A DNA stretch of 64,000 nt from Maratus speciosus (taxonomy: Eukaryota > Arthropoda > Arachnida > Araneae > Salticidae), in NCBI GenBank assembly GCA_963932465.1, contig OZ010800.1, positions 95,747,307 through 95,811,306 on the forward strand. The letters run 5' to 3'. The translations under genes were made by a program, and so were the position numbers. Below the pieces are notes generated by a model. That model was not told where the DNA came from. It ran no database searches and saw only the letters and a list, made by a program, of their open reading frames with translations. Shown here in pieces: positions 35,148 to 46,645 of the stretch. Numbering within the stretch: position 1 is the stretch's first letter; each line of letters begins with the position of its first letter.

Positions 35148-37045
35148 AAGTTAACGCAATCACAAATTTAAGAGCTTAAATTTGTGATAAACAAGTAAGT
35201 AATCTACAAATCCTCAAATTTTTTTATTGAAAAAGATTTAAGTTAAATACTTATGAAATTTTCTCACTTACTTGGTCATACTGTCTTTCGGGCATTTATA
35301 GGCATTTTGCGAACTCAGGTGAAAATAACATTTTTTTATGTGGGAATAAGCTTAGATGCTGCCATTTATTCGTTTGCATTGAACGCAAAAAACATTCAGC
35401 TGTTAAGAAGTGATGTGAAAATGTAAAAACAAATCGGACAGTTTAGTTTTTACAAGGAAAAGAACAGAGGTCACCGTAAGGGGACACAGGGGTCGAAGAG
35501 GTTAAAAAAGAAACAGAGCAAAAATTATTCTTTTTTTAATAAAATCACTTGTTTGCTATTTCTACCAAGCGTACTTCAAAGAGGTAAATTTCCTATGATC
35601 GATACCCACGGCAAGTTAACGTACTGTAACGAATTTTCTCTTTTAAAACAACATGAATTGCAATCAATAAATCAGCTGAAATTGGCATTAAATATGGAAT
35701 CCTTATAAAGGGTGCTTTAAAAAACTATTTTTGCTTCTTTTTGAGTTATTAAACCAAGCATAGAAATTAATAAATGTGCTAAACTGTACACAGTACCTAA
35801 ACAAATTTTATAAATAGCTATGGATATTTATTTATTATTTATTTATATTTATCTGACTCTTTTATAACTTTTCTCGTTTTTTTTTATTATTGAGGATGTC
35901 GATACGCATAATAATTCTCAACAAACGCAAATGTTTTTTCTTAAAAACATGTCTTTTGAAAAATTAATAAACATGCTTTAGCATCCTGAAGCCTAAGGCA
36001 CTGCTTGGGAAATTATTTTTCAAGTAATCGCTATGACCTTCTACAGCTTATGTAATCAATTTTGAAACGCCATCTAAGGAAAAATAAGTGTTAAAAAGGT
36101 GGATCACTTCTTTATAATAGTTATAGGTTATAGTTTTGAAGATTTTTTTAAATCATACAAATTAAATAAGATTCTACTTCATAGGGCGGAGAAAAGGTGA
36201 ATTTTTATAATCTAATATTCCATGAAGTTGGTGTTTGTTAGTTTTGTTTAGCATTCTCTTTTTTGGCTAGCTCAAGTTTAAACGAACGTAAAAACTACTT
36301 TATTTTTTAAACTTTTTAGTGCACTTCAAAGTAGATTTTAAAGTAGATTTGAAGAATTTTACTTTAATTTAGGAAAAAATAAACTGATTTTGTTTATATA
36401 TGGGGAAGCGGCAGCAGGAGAGAGACAGTAAGAGGGGTAGAACAGCAGTAATATACTAAACACTAGCACTTATTTTAACTTCTACTGAAGAGTCGAAGGT
36501 TGTTTCAAGAAATTAAATTTCTAGATAATAGTTGAGGGAGAGCTGATATTCAAGTTATCATAATGAAACTAATTTTCATGACTGTTCGCGTTACTTCAGG
36601 ATCAAGATGAATATAAGTGTTAATAAAGCATGAATAAATTGAAACATAAGGATACAAGTATAAGGATATTTTCTATTCAACTCAGCATATTTAACATATT
36701 AGCATCATTCACGTATTATGTTCTGAAGCAAAATGCAATGTTTCATTTTTGTGTTTTTAGAAACTCAAGAAGCACTCCAATAATAAACAAATTCTCTATA
36801 TATAAGATAAAACCCTATTTATATTTATAGAAATTTAGACTTTCCTAACAAACACTTTATATTTGTGGAATTGGACAACTACCCGGCTATCATACACGAT
36901 TTCAAGGTTATTTCAAGATAAAAATGAGAATAGCTTTTCTTTGGAAAAGAAAGACCAATTTTATGCGATTTACATTACCGCGTTCGAATTTACTTCTACA
37001 TAAAAACTAAAGAAACAATATTTAAGATCATTTATCCACTGACTA
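35148..37045. other. AT-rich, no gene
   Basis: A 66-codon frame at 36630 has no motif. No repeats recognised. Confidence 0.5.
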
Positions 37046-37888
37046 GGGATATTCTCCAACTGCCAGATCGGGATTTTGCCAAAAGTGGTGTCGTTAGGAA
37101 GCTCTTATCATGAGGATCAAGGAAATGTATACAACTATCCGCCGAATGCAGCTGGTGAAGAGTTAGAGGCCGATGCATTTCTGTCATTTATTGATTTCTG
37201 CAGGTCGCAAGCTATGCAGGAAAGACACTCCGTGTGGTAGAAAAGATAGTTGGCGGATTTCAAAGATTACAGAAAAGACAGTTTATGCTTGGTGGAAAAG
37301 TAACTTCACGGATGTTAATGCATTTTTCAATAGAAACGGCTGAAGCACGAGTGTTTTTAACACCTGGCACACACAGTGAAAGGGGGTTCGCAGTTATCAC
37401 AGGTATTATTAATTAAGTTAAAGCACGCCTGTTTAACTGATCAAAAGACGGGACCCGTGTCTCTAATTCAAGCCCTTTGAAAAGCATACCGACGCATGTC
37501 ATCGAAGGTGGGCAAGGTGTTAGTCCCTGATGTTCTTTAAAGCATACTCCAAGTCTGTGCAGTCCAATTAGTTATATATGATTGTGAAAATGAGGTCACA
37601 ATCTTCTGTTTCTTACTAAAGGGAACATGGAACCTTCACCAACTTCACACTGGCAACAACAGGTTACATAACTGTACGGTAAGCTGTCTTTTCTAACACA
37701 CAAAATGTCTTTCCTGCATAGCTAGCGACCTGGAGAAATCAGTAAATGACAGAAATACATCGGCCTATAACTTTTCACCAGTTGCATTCAAGAAAATAGT
37801 TATATACATTTCCTTGTTCCCCATGGTGAAAGCTTTCCAACGAAACCACTCTTGACAAAATCCCGATCTGGCAGTTGGGAACCTTCCC
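37046..37888. mobile_element. TA-flanked MITE with about 200-bp inverted repeats
   Basis: Left GGGATATTCTCCAACTGCCA, right reverse complement GGGAAGGTTCCCAACTGCCA, both continuing GATCGGGATTTTG. TA at 37044-37045 and 37889-37890. Arm homology reaches AGCTATGCAGGAAAGACA near 37210 and its partner near 37720. It is 843 bp, unusually GC-balanced. The 60-codon frame at 37234 is in the interior without motifs. Confidence 0.88.
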
Positions 37889-38243
37889 TAGTGAGACTCG
37901 TGATCACGGTACTAAGAGACCAGCAAAAGGGATGGTAATTCTAAAATATTCCACATCTACATAATTCGGAGTACCTATAAACCCATTTCTATACGTTTCA
38001 AATTTTACAGTTGCAAAAATTTAAACATTTGTAGCAGAAATATCTCATTTTCAAAGAACAAAAATGAATATTGAATCCTATTTTGAAACTGATTTTGACG
38101 TTTAGTATATTGGTAAAGCAATAATAATGAAGCAGTGGATCCGTGTGAAGATTTTGCAGTGCAATCTTTGAATTTGTATATTAATTTGGAATTAAAACAG
38201 TTTTTCATAAAACAACGTGTTTTAAGGAAAAATGAGTGAATTA

Positions 38244-39622
38244 GTGGAGAGTAGCCGAATTTGGATCATTTCACATATTTTCAAGTGTAACTCACTTCAT
38301 TGCTGGAATATCTGTAAAATATCAGTATGCGTGGTTAATCTATTCATCTACTAACTAAATAAGTCTTTAGAAAAATTTATTTTTGAAAATATTAAATTTT
38401 ATTTTAATTTGAAAAATTTGTCAAAAGTGGTCCAAATTCAGCAACTGGTCGCCTAAGTTGAACCCAGGTCTCCTAAATTGAAACAAACAATATTATACTG
38501 TTTTAATGAGTATAGAATATAATTTTATAAAAAGCAAAGCTTACGATAAATGAATCAATCGAACAAAACAACAGCAATGAAATATAATGAAATCAAATGT
38601 CTGAAAGTAAGAGTAATCGTTTTAAATCAAAATGTATTAAAAATATAAATCAAAGTTATAAGTAATTAATAATAGAAATTATAGACCTAATTGCCAGTTA
38701 TTTGAATATCATGTAAGAAGCGATCAAGGCATACACATAAATTCCTCTTGTTCATTTTTTTATTCAAGTGCACACAACATACAGCAAAACAACAGCGAAC
38801 CATATTTGAAAATCTGAAAACTAAATCATTTCTACTATTTTACTTTTCTTACAAAATAGGCATAATCAATCATCACTGTCTTGATTTTTTCTTTTTAGAT
38901 TCTGAATCTTGGACAATTCTTTCTTTTTCTTTTGCAACAGAATTTCTCTTTGCCTTATGTCTGTAGTTCTTCTGTTCCATCATTTTGTTTCCTATTGAAT
39001 TATGCTTAATTTTTAAAAATTTATCTTTCAATTGCTTTTGTGCTTTGAGAGCTTCCTTTTGTTAATTTGTTTCTGTTTTTCATTTCAACGTTTACTTCAT
39101 ATGCCGAAGATGTTAACACAATTGTTTCTTGGCTCCCTCTGTACTTCGATTTAACTGATTTTGCCAAGGGAGATTTCGAAAACTCATTATTTACTTTTAA
39201 AATTTATGATCATATATCTGGTCCAATTTAAACAACTCAAATTGGTCCAATTAAGGCAACTGCGATACTTTTTAAAAACAGATAAACTAAAGACTAAGAA
39301 TTAAAACGAAAGCAAACAAATCTTCGTGAATAATATACGCAATTAACACATGAATTTAGATATATAAATTAAATGTTAAGAACTTACCTTAATTTTAAAG
39401 TATTCTCTTACGATTAGTAGGAAAAAATTAGATCCAAACAGCTAATTTTAAGTTTTTAAAAATTGTCTGAAAACAGAAAGTGGAAGGCGGGTAGTTCTTC
39501 CAATCATAAATGACATCAATCTGATGAGTAGGATTTCACCGATAGATGACGTCTCCTTCTCGAATTAACGATAGAATTGCAGCGATCCATTTAAAGAGGC
39601 GGTCCAAATATGGATACTCCCC
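38244..39622. mobile_element. possible TA-flanked element with decayed short ends
   Basis: Left GTGGAGAGTAGCCGAATTTG, right reverse complement GGGGAGTATCCATATTTGGA, alike at most positions, with TA outside each (38242-38243 and 39623-39624). GGTCCAA words recur in the interior on both sides. No coding region. A chance pairing cannot be excluded. Confidence 0.45.
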
Positions 39623-39624
39623 TA

Positions 39625-40794
39625 TGTCAAAAAGATGTTAAAAAACTTGTTATATGATACCTCATGTATCGTTTTGCGTTTTGTATGTGCATAGAAATGG
39701 GAAGTTGACATCGGAAATAAAATATACATCAGTGTGCCCGTGAGAGATATTCATGCTTCAGTCCAATATTTTTTGGAAATATATAATATCTTTAGATGCA
39801 GGTATAAACTTTTAAATAAAAAAAGGATAAAATTAGCAACAGCGATTTGAGAAAACCTTTCATCTCATTTATGAAAATAACGCTGATATAATTTTTAATG
39901 AACTAGAATTTTTAGTTAAAAACGGGGTATAACGAAATGCGAGTGTACAATATCAGAATCTGGTTCAAAATCCTTTCGAATGATATCTCATTCATTGTTC
40001 TATGTTTGATCGATGGATAGAAAAAGGAATGCTGAAGAGAAAAGTAATATATATTATTGTTACCATAAATTTAAATATCCTGTGTTTAAAAGTCCCTGTT
40101 TAATTAAAGTATTTAAGGTGGTCCGGAACACAAAAAACTTCAATTTTTCTATAAAATAATTATTGCATTAAAACTTTTTCTGTTTTTAGGTAGCTTTCAT
40201 TACAAAAAGCTACCCATTGCAGACGTTAGGAGGAAAACGATTCCGAAATGCGCAATGAAACATTTTTTAGTAAACCTGCTCATTTTTGCATCCAATTTTT
40301 ATTATTTTTTTAATTCTGATTGCAGGGTATTTTGTACAATGTTGTTTGTCATATTTTCTGAAAAGAACTCTTTTATATATTAAGAACTTTGCAATTTATA
40401 AGCAAAACACTTGGCAAAATGTGGGACTGTTTTTATAAAAGCCTTAATTTCTCTACGAGTATACATGCTATCCTCATAAAAATGAACACAGTATATTACA
40501 AGAAGCCACTTATTAATAATCTCGAGTTTGAACGAGTTTGCTACATTAATTTTTACAGGGTTATCCAAAAGATATACGTTCTTTGTCATTTTGTTGACGG
40601 TCCCCTATGGGGTTTCGTGAAAAAATCTTCGCGGAAATATGTGACATATACTATACTGCTGACATGCTTTCAGTTTCAGGTTAATTCATCATGTATTTTT
40701 CTAGATATTTAACAAAACGTCTAAAATCGCAAGTGACCGGTCACCTTTGGTCATATAGTGTATATATATCTGATCTTTGTCACACTGTAACTCT
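39625..40794. other. AT-rich, no gene; TTAA-type transposon end at 40113
   Basis: TTTAAGGTGGTCCGGAACAC at 40112 resembles the termini at 8496 and 46645. Overlapping open frames at 40380-40712 on both strands lack motifs. Confidence 0.5.
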
Positions 40795-41120
40795 CGTATT
40801 TATGAACCGATTTGAATGTAACTTAGTGTGTACATAGTAAATACCAATGTCTCGACTGAGTTTGTTGGCCAGCTTCATCCGCCTTCTTCTTTCAAACTGT
40901 CGGCCATTTAAATCTTTAAAAAAAATTTAATTTAAAATGAGGTACAAAAAAATTAAAAAGTGAAAAAGATTTTTTTCTTATGTGTTTGATCTTGATACAA
41001 AGATTCCGGAGCATTTTTTGTTTCATCTATATCTTAAAAAATGGCTGAGTTATACCACTTTTGAATTTCTAGTGTTGCTGACATTTTGAAGCGACCTGAA
41101 TTTTGTCACGTAATAACAGG
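40795..41120 (+). repeat. satellite unit 1 (about 320 bp)
   Basis: It begins CGTATTTATGAACCGATTTG and ends TTTTGTCACGTAATAACAGG. Landmarks TGTCTCGAC, GCTTCATCCGCC, GGCCATTTAAA and AAAAAATGGCTGAGTTATA recur in units 2-4 after the BEL insertion. Confidence 0.85.
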
Positions 41121-41427
41121 TGTTGGATTCCAATGTAAATAAATTACTTAACTAAATGAATCCCTAAAAGTTAAGTATTAAAATATCTATAAGCTTAAAA
41201 CTGCCCTCAATAATATTTCTTATTGTTAAAGCTAATATATTTCTAACTTAAATTCAATGACAGAAGAGCCATATATATTTCACATTACTTTATTTTTATA
41301 AACATTTTTCTAGAACAAAACAAAACTAACTGTTGCCAGATATTGAAACAATACAATTACAACCGGTTAAATAATTATGCAGGTGACTGATACATGGATG
41401 AAAGATAAAGTTAGTCATTACGTAACA
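41121..41427 (-). repeat. 3' LTR of the BEL/Pao element
   Basis: In element orientation it begins TGTTACGTAATGACTAAC and ends GGAATCCAACA. It holds AATAAA-type words and a TATATATGG region that could serve in promotion or polyadenylation. Same length as the 5' LTR. Confidence 0.93.
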
Positions 41428-41508
41428 TACTCCCACCTTGAGTTGTGGGGAATGCACAACTCAACAATTTAAAATTACAAGTTAAATCTTTTCGGTACCT
41501 TAACTGTG

Positions 41509-43314
41509 TCAAAGAAATGTTGCTTTGCTGCTTCTTTCATACAAATCACGTGAAACAGGAGACATGCCAGATCTTTGTGAATATGGATCTCTCAAAGATG
41601 ATGAATAGGGATCCGCATGTTTATCTCTCATGGGCGCAATAGATGGACTGCGACGATCATAAGGTGAAGGGTATGGTCTCATGCGAGACGACATTGAACT
41701 GTAGCCACGGTCATAAAAATCTCGACTTCCAAAAGGTGGACTGTCATATCTTCGGCCGTAGCCATTAGCATACCCATCACCACCACGGGGTCCACCATAA
41801 CCACCACGTCCTCTGCTTGAACCTCCTCTAGCTCGTCCTTGTGATCCTGGCTCATGATGAAGCTTGCTTTTTGAAGGCTCAACACTCAAAGAAGATCTTC
41901 TGAAGTAATAATTATTCAGAGCTTTTAAGGGATCCTGGGCTTCTTCAGTTTTAATTAACTTTTCAGGAACTTTTGGACATACTAGAGTTTCATGTTTTTT
42001 TCTGCATAAAACGCATTTTACTTTTGCTCTACAATTTCGGGCTAGATGGTTTAATTTTAAACACACGAAACAAGTTCCCTTCTTTTGCATTATGTCTTTC
42101 TTAACATCATACGACATTGACATTGCCTTGAAACATTTTTCCGATGCATGTCGTTTGTCACAAAAAATACACAGTTTTTGTTTAAAATTATTCTTATTTC
42201 TAGTATATTTTCTCTTATCAATGTTTAATAAATCTGATACAGTAGATATTTGAGATTCTTCGAATTCATGATTATTGCGTGCAGCTTTGTATCGAAAAGT
42301 TTTGTCAAAACTCTTACTTGCCAAAGAAATTCTTTCTTCTGCTTCAACTTCGTCTTGCAGAAATTATAATAAATTATCTAGATCAGTTTTTGAGCCAATT
42401 ACAACACCATTCTTTAAACCTGTACCATGATTTTTATCTAGTTCAGATTCCACATCATTACATCTATTTGACGATCTTCTGTGAGACGTTCTATACCTTT
42501 CCCATGCTCTAAGAATATCATCTGGAAGAGACGATTCAACAAGCGGATATAACATCGCATCATATTTGTCTCTAATAACTCCAAGAGTTTCTAATGATCG
42601 CAATTTCGATTCTAATGAATCATATAATCGTCGCAAAGAATTATGTTTTCCTGGATTTTGCTTCTGCAGTACAAGGCCTAACAAATCTCTAATATAATAT
42701 TCTATCAAAAGTTCTTCCCGCCCAAAACGAGATTTAAGTTGACTTACAGCTTTGGCATAACTATTACCGCCAGGAGGAAAACTTCTAATCAATTCTTCTG
42801 CCACACTGCCTTCTTCCATGGCTTGTGATAAATACGCAAATTTGTCATGAAAATCTAGGTTAGTATCTTGATCAATTTTTTGAAATTGACCCCAGAACTG
42901 CAACCAATTTTTTATGTCACCATTAAAAGTAGGTAACTGTATCTTCGGATAATGAAGCAATACATTCTTATTAATTACCGAAATATCAGATTTCAAATCT
43001 TCATTTTTTACAACCAAAAGTTCGTTTAATTTCTGTTGTAATACACGCCAACGATCGATGTAAACCTCTGATTCATCGATATCTTTGTCTATTGTTTCTT
43101 CGTTAGCTTCTTCACTATAAAATATATCTCTGATTCTATATTCTACATCTACCATAAGTTTCGCTTTCCCTTCTATCATTGTCAATTTCATAATTTTATC
43201 AGCAGTCGATAAATTATTTTCACTTGCATCAAATTCGTTACACGCTTTAGTGAAAATTCTACGATGCTGTCGTCTAGCTGCTTTCAACGCATCCATATTA
43301 TTCAACATCAACAA
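41509..43314 (-). CDS. BEL/Pao Gag fused in frame to an RGG/SR/RY-rich host-like tail; one in-frame TAA
   Basis: Starts MLMLNNMDALKAARRQ at 43314. Residues about 120-280 form the DUF1759-type Gag core (LPTFNGDIKNWLQFWGQF, FAYLSQAM, AVSQLKSRFGRE). A TAA at 42364-42366 (codon 317) interrupts, but the same frame resumes at once and stays open for 284 more codons to TGA at 41509-41511. This part has three zinc knuckles (CIFCDKRHASEKC, CFVCLKLNHLARNC, CVLCRKKHETLVC), then from about 41900 an arginine/glycine/tyrosine/serine-rich tail with GRARGGSSRGRGGYGGPRGG, RRYDSPPFGSRDFYDRGY and SRDLYERSS. A Gag this short followed by RNA-binding-protein-like sequence instead of protease is abnormal. The tail resembles RBMX/hnRNP G or Lark/RBM4 C-termini; exact donor unknown. 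The TAA may be a nonsense mutation or a readthrough stop. Confidence 0.88.
41520..41900 (-). other. captured host-like RGG/RY/SR segment within the BEL element
   Basis: About 120 codons of low-complexity RNA-binding-protein sequence, GC-richer than the gag region beside it (GGTGGTTATGGTGGACCCCG-type codons). It is uninterrupted by stops or intron-like sequence, in frame with Gag upstream, and ends with a stop about 80 bp before the 3' LTR. Such tails are known in hnRNP/RBM proteins and not in BEL/Pao Gag. Inference: transduced from a spliced host mRNA by template switching. Alternative: an unusual native Gag tail. Confidence 0.6.
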
Positions 43315-43388
43315 TAATAATAATTCTCACTTGAACAGTTCAAATAAAATTCTACTTACAGATTCCAGTCTTGTCAGCGGACGCCATA

Positions 43389-43695
43389 TGTTGGATTCCA
43401 ATGTAAATAAATCACTTAACTAAATGAATCCCTAAAAGTTAAGTATTAAAATATCTATAAGCTTAAAACTGCCCTCAATAATATTTCTTATTGTTAAAGC
43501 TAATATATTTCTAACTTAAATTCAATGACAGAAGAGCCATATATATTTCACATTACTTTATTTTTATAAACATTTTTCTAGAACAAAACAAAACTAACTG
43601 TTGCCAGATATTGAAACAATACAATTACAACCGGTTAAATAATTATGCAGGTGACTGATACATGGATGAAAGATAAAGTTAGTCATTACGTAACA
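43389..43695 (-). repeat. 5' LTR of the BEL/Pao element
   Basis: Near-identical to 41121-41427. Followed in element orientation by TATGGCGTCCGCTGAC, the probable primer-binding site, about 75 bp before the Gag start. Confidence 0.93.
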
Positions 43696-43700
43696 ACAGG

Positions 43701-44465
43701 CGTATTTATGAACCGATTTGGATGTAACTTGATGTGTACAATGTACATAGGGCATACCAATGTCTCGACCGAGCTCATTGGTCAGCTTCATCCGCCATTT
43801 TGTTTCAAAATGGCGGCCATTTAAAAATTTAAAAAAAAAAGTTAATTTAAAATGAGGTAAAAAAAATTAGAAATTGAAAAAGATTTTGTTCTTATGTGTT
43901 TGACCATGATACAAAGATTTCAGAGCACTTTTTGTTTTGCCTATATCTTAAAAAATGGCTGAGTTATAGAACTTTGAATTTCCAGTTTGGCTGACATTTT
44001 GAAACGATTTGATTTTTGTCACGCGATAACACGCGTATTTATTAACCGATTTGGACGTAAGAATGCATTTGCATAGTATATAGCATTGTTTCGACCAAGT
44101 TAGCTTGCCAGCTTCATACGCCATCTTGTTTAAAAATGGTGGCTGTTAATTTTTTTTAATATAAATTTAAAATGGGGTACAAAAAATTAGAAACTGAAAA
44201 AGATTTATTTCTTGTTTGACCTTGATACAAGGATTCCAGATCATTTTTTGTTTTGTTTTTATCTTTAAAAATGGTTGAAATATAGCACTTTGAATTTCTA
44301 ATGTAGATAACATTTTGAAAAATCTGATTTTTTGCATGCGACAGCACTCGTATATATCAACCGATTCCAATGGGAGTGAGCATGTGCACAGTAATTACTA
44401 AGGTCTCGATTAAGTTCATTGGTTAGTTTCAACCATCATGTTGTTTTAAAATGGCGGGCACTTCA
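43701..44465 (+). repeat. satellite units 2, 3 and part of 4
   Basis: Unit 2 43701-44033 (333 bp), unit 3 44034-44348 (315 bp), partial unit 4 from 44349. Each starts CGTAT(T/A)TAT-AACCGATT and carries a GGCGGCCATTT-like box (AAAATGGCGGCCATTT in unit 2), a YY1-type core, which decays in units 3 and 4. The frames at 44156 and 44167 are repeat shadows. Confidence 0.88.
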
Positions 44466-45376
44466 AGATATCGCTGAAGTTGGCGACCAAATATAAGTCA
44501 CTTTAAATAAAACCAGTTTGGATACAGCTATTTTCGCGAAATTCTTATTCACATTCAGTAGTGACAAAAATTAGTATTTGATCTTCTATTTATTCCACTA
44601 ATTTGAGCTTCGTGTGTTTCAATAGTATAAGCTGCCTCTTTAAAAATAAGGAATATGAGAACTACCTCTTCCTTCCGGCACTGGCCGGAAGTACTTTTTC
44701 TGCATAAAAGGACGTTTAAATCATGTTTCTATCTTAAGGCTGTTCTTAACTGCTCTTCTCAACAAGCGCAAAACGTTCTGACACATTTACAAACTCATTT
44801 TTTAACGGAAAGGTTTGGAAATTGGAAAGCCTGTCCATGGAAGCGATTTGGAATTGAACTGTTTTTTCCATTTTTTGATCAATCAATTACCTATTGAATT
44901 ATAAGTGAATCTGATCACGTGACAAACACGTTTTTCGCCCGTTCTTGAATGCTCTTTCTTCTTTCGCGCGGAGATTCGATTCAAAACGCCCATTTTGTCA
45001 CTATTTTCTGCAAATCGCCAAATACTGTTCCCAACTCCATTTTTCATATTGCATTCATTTCATTTAAAGATATATACTTTTCAGTCATCTCATTTAAAAT
45101 AGATGCATTTCCCTCATTTTATTTAATAGAATATTTAACATAGAAATAAATAAATAAATAAATAAGAAATAATAACATAAACCAAAATATTTTATTTGAA
45201 AATCAAAGCAATGTTTCTAATTTACACATGTGAAAAATGAAAACTGCTATTGGCGAAAAAACAAAAGGCTAATGAGGAGATTTGCTACCGGCTAACATAA
45301 AAGTACCGAAATTTAAGTTTTTTCATACTAATATAGTTTAGAATAACAAACTTGAAAAAACATACAAAAAGTAGTG
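44466..45376. other. no confident gene
   Basis: An 80-codon frame at 44655-44897 has somewhat balanced composition but no motif. A short (AAAT)n lies near 45145. Confidence 0.45.
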
Positions 45377-46337
45377 ATATCCCAACAAAAAGTTTTCGGT
45401 AAAAAAAAAAAAAGCGCCAAGTTCTCCTTAATGTTTCGGCCAGAAAAAGTAGTGATATCTGATGTTCGCACAAGTTAAAAGCCAAACATCCCAAATCTTT
45501 CATTGAAAATGGCTTCCTGCGACTTGGCCGTTAATGCCTTCGTGAGAGTTTTTCAAATTTTAAAATATGTACAAATGAGCTACATGACAACTACATTTTT
45601 TGATTATTTTAGGCATTTTGTGACACAGAATACAAAAATAAAATACACATTTGAAAATTGCATTTAAACAACTTCAGTCTATTTAAATACTTAGAAGTTA
45701 AAAATAACAAAATACTTGTATTCAGGAGATAATATCCCTAATTGCTAAAACATAATTAATATCAACTTTTAACAGTTTATAAATCGAATACCTCTTAATG
45801 TTTGCAAACAAACTATAATAAATGTTCAAACGAAAAAAATCTCTTTCGTCAATACACAAGATTTCAATATTATATAATGAAATATAATGTAACATATTGT
45901 GAGATATGAAGTAAGTAAATTTTGTTTTATTTCTTGGGTTTTACATTAATGACTTTAGCTTTTGACCGTACAAAATGGCAATTAAACCGCAAGTGGACTA
46001 AATGATCTGTAATCAAATCTAATGTTTGTTGAAACTGAATGGTAGTTATCAGAAATCTTTTACTTACAATGTCTTTATGTGAATTTGCCCCTTTGCACTC
46101 TAATATTACTTTTAATATTTAAATAATTCATAAATGCGTAATTTCCAATCATTAATTTTGAAATGCTGTAGAAGGCATTAACGGCCAAGTCGCAGGAAGC
46201 CATTTTCAATGAAAGATTTGGGATGTTTGGCTTTTAACTTGTGCGAACATCAGATATCACTACTTTTTCTGGACGAAACATTAAGGAGAACTTGGCGCTT
46301 TTTTTTTTTTTTTACCGAAAACTTTTTGTTGGGATAT
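45377..46337. repeat. inverted repeat, 165-bp arms, 630-bp spacer
   Basis: Arms 45377-45541 and 46171-46337 pair almost perfectly: ATATCCCAACAAAAAGTTTT outside, GTTCTCCTTAATGTTTCG in the middle, GCGACTTGGCCGTTAATGCC inside. The T/A tract in the middle varies in length. Both arms therefore show the same 35-codon frame starting MKDLGCLAFNLCEHQ, which is a consequence of the repeat. It is probably a MITE; no target duplication was identified. Confidence 0.85.
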
Positions 46338-46439
46338 TTTTTTAAAGTTACATCCTTTTTTTTTACATTCATATTTTTAAAAATGCTGAGCCAAAAATAA
46401 AACTTATATATTTATGTTCATTTAAATGAAAAAAAATGA

Positions 46440-46645
46440 AATTCTTCAAAACAAGATTTCGAGTTATAACGATTTTAAATTACCCCATTTTTTAAATTAA
46501 TTTTAAATTTAATTTTTTTTAATTATGAGAAGTTTTATCATGTGATTTTGTTTACAAATGATATGGTTAATCATCACAAAAAGAAATTCAAAATTTTAAC
46601 ACATTAAATAATAATTATTTTAAAATGTGTCCCGGACCCTCTTAA
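46440..46645 (-). repeat. dispersed TTAA-type repeat end, related to 25690-25860
   Basis: The reverse complement starts TTAAGAGGGTCCGGGACACA at 46645 and runs into TTTTTGTGATGATTAACCAT and TTTAAAATCGTTATAACTCG, shared with 25690-25860. The terminus resembles the TTAA MITE ends at 8496 and 40113. Confidence 0.75.

Larger units (their letters stand above)
41121..43695 (-). mobile_element. compact BEL/Pao LTR retrotransposon with Gag-only coding and a host-like tail
   Basis: Two 307-bp LTRs (41121-41427 and 43389-43695), TG...CA ends, near-identical (one difference noted, T/C near 41145 and 43413), flanked by the perfect 5-bp duplication ACAGG (41116-41120, 43696-43700). It is transcribed on the minus strand. 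Just after the 5' LTR is TGGCGTCCGCTGACAAGACT, a primer-binding-site position of the form usual in BEL/Pao. Just before the 3' LTR is the purine tract AAGGTGGGAG. The interior of under 2 kb holds a Gag frame and then an RGG-rich tail, with no protease, reverse transcriptase, RNase H or integrase. It would depend on a complete relative for mobilisation. It inserted between two satellite units and is recent. Confidence 0.95.

Noticed and set aside
38244..39622. Treating the GTCCAA-rich region as a confident transposon
   Set aside because: Ends match at only about three quarters of positions; kept at low confidence.
45285..46400. Conserved small protein beginning MKDLGCLAFNLCEHQ in two copies
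   Set aside because: The two copies are the two arms of an inverted repeat, and the Phe run is a T tract.
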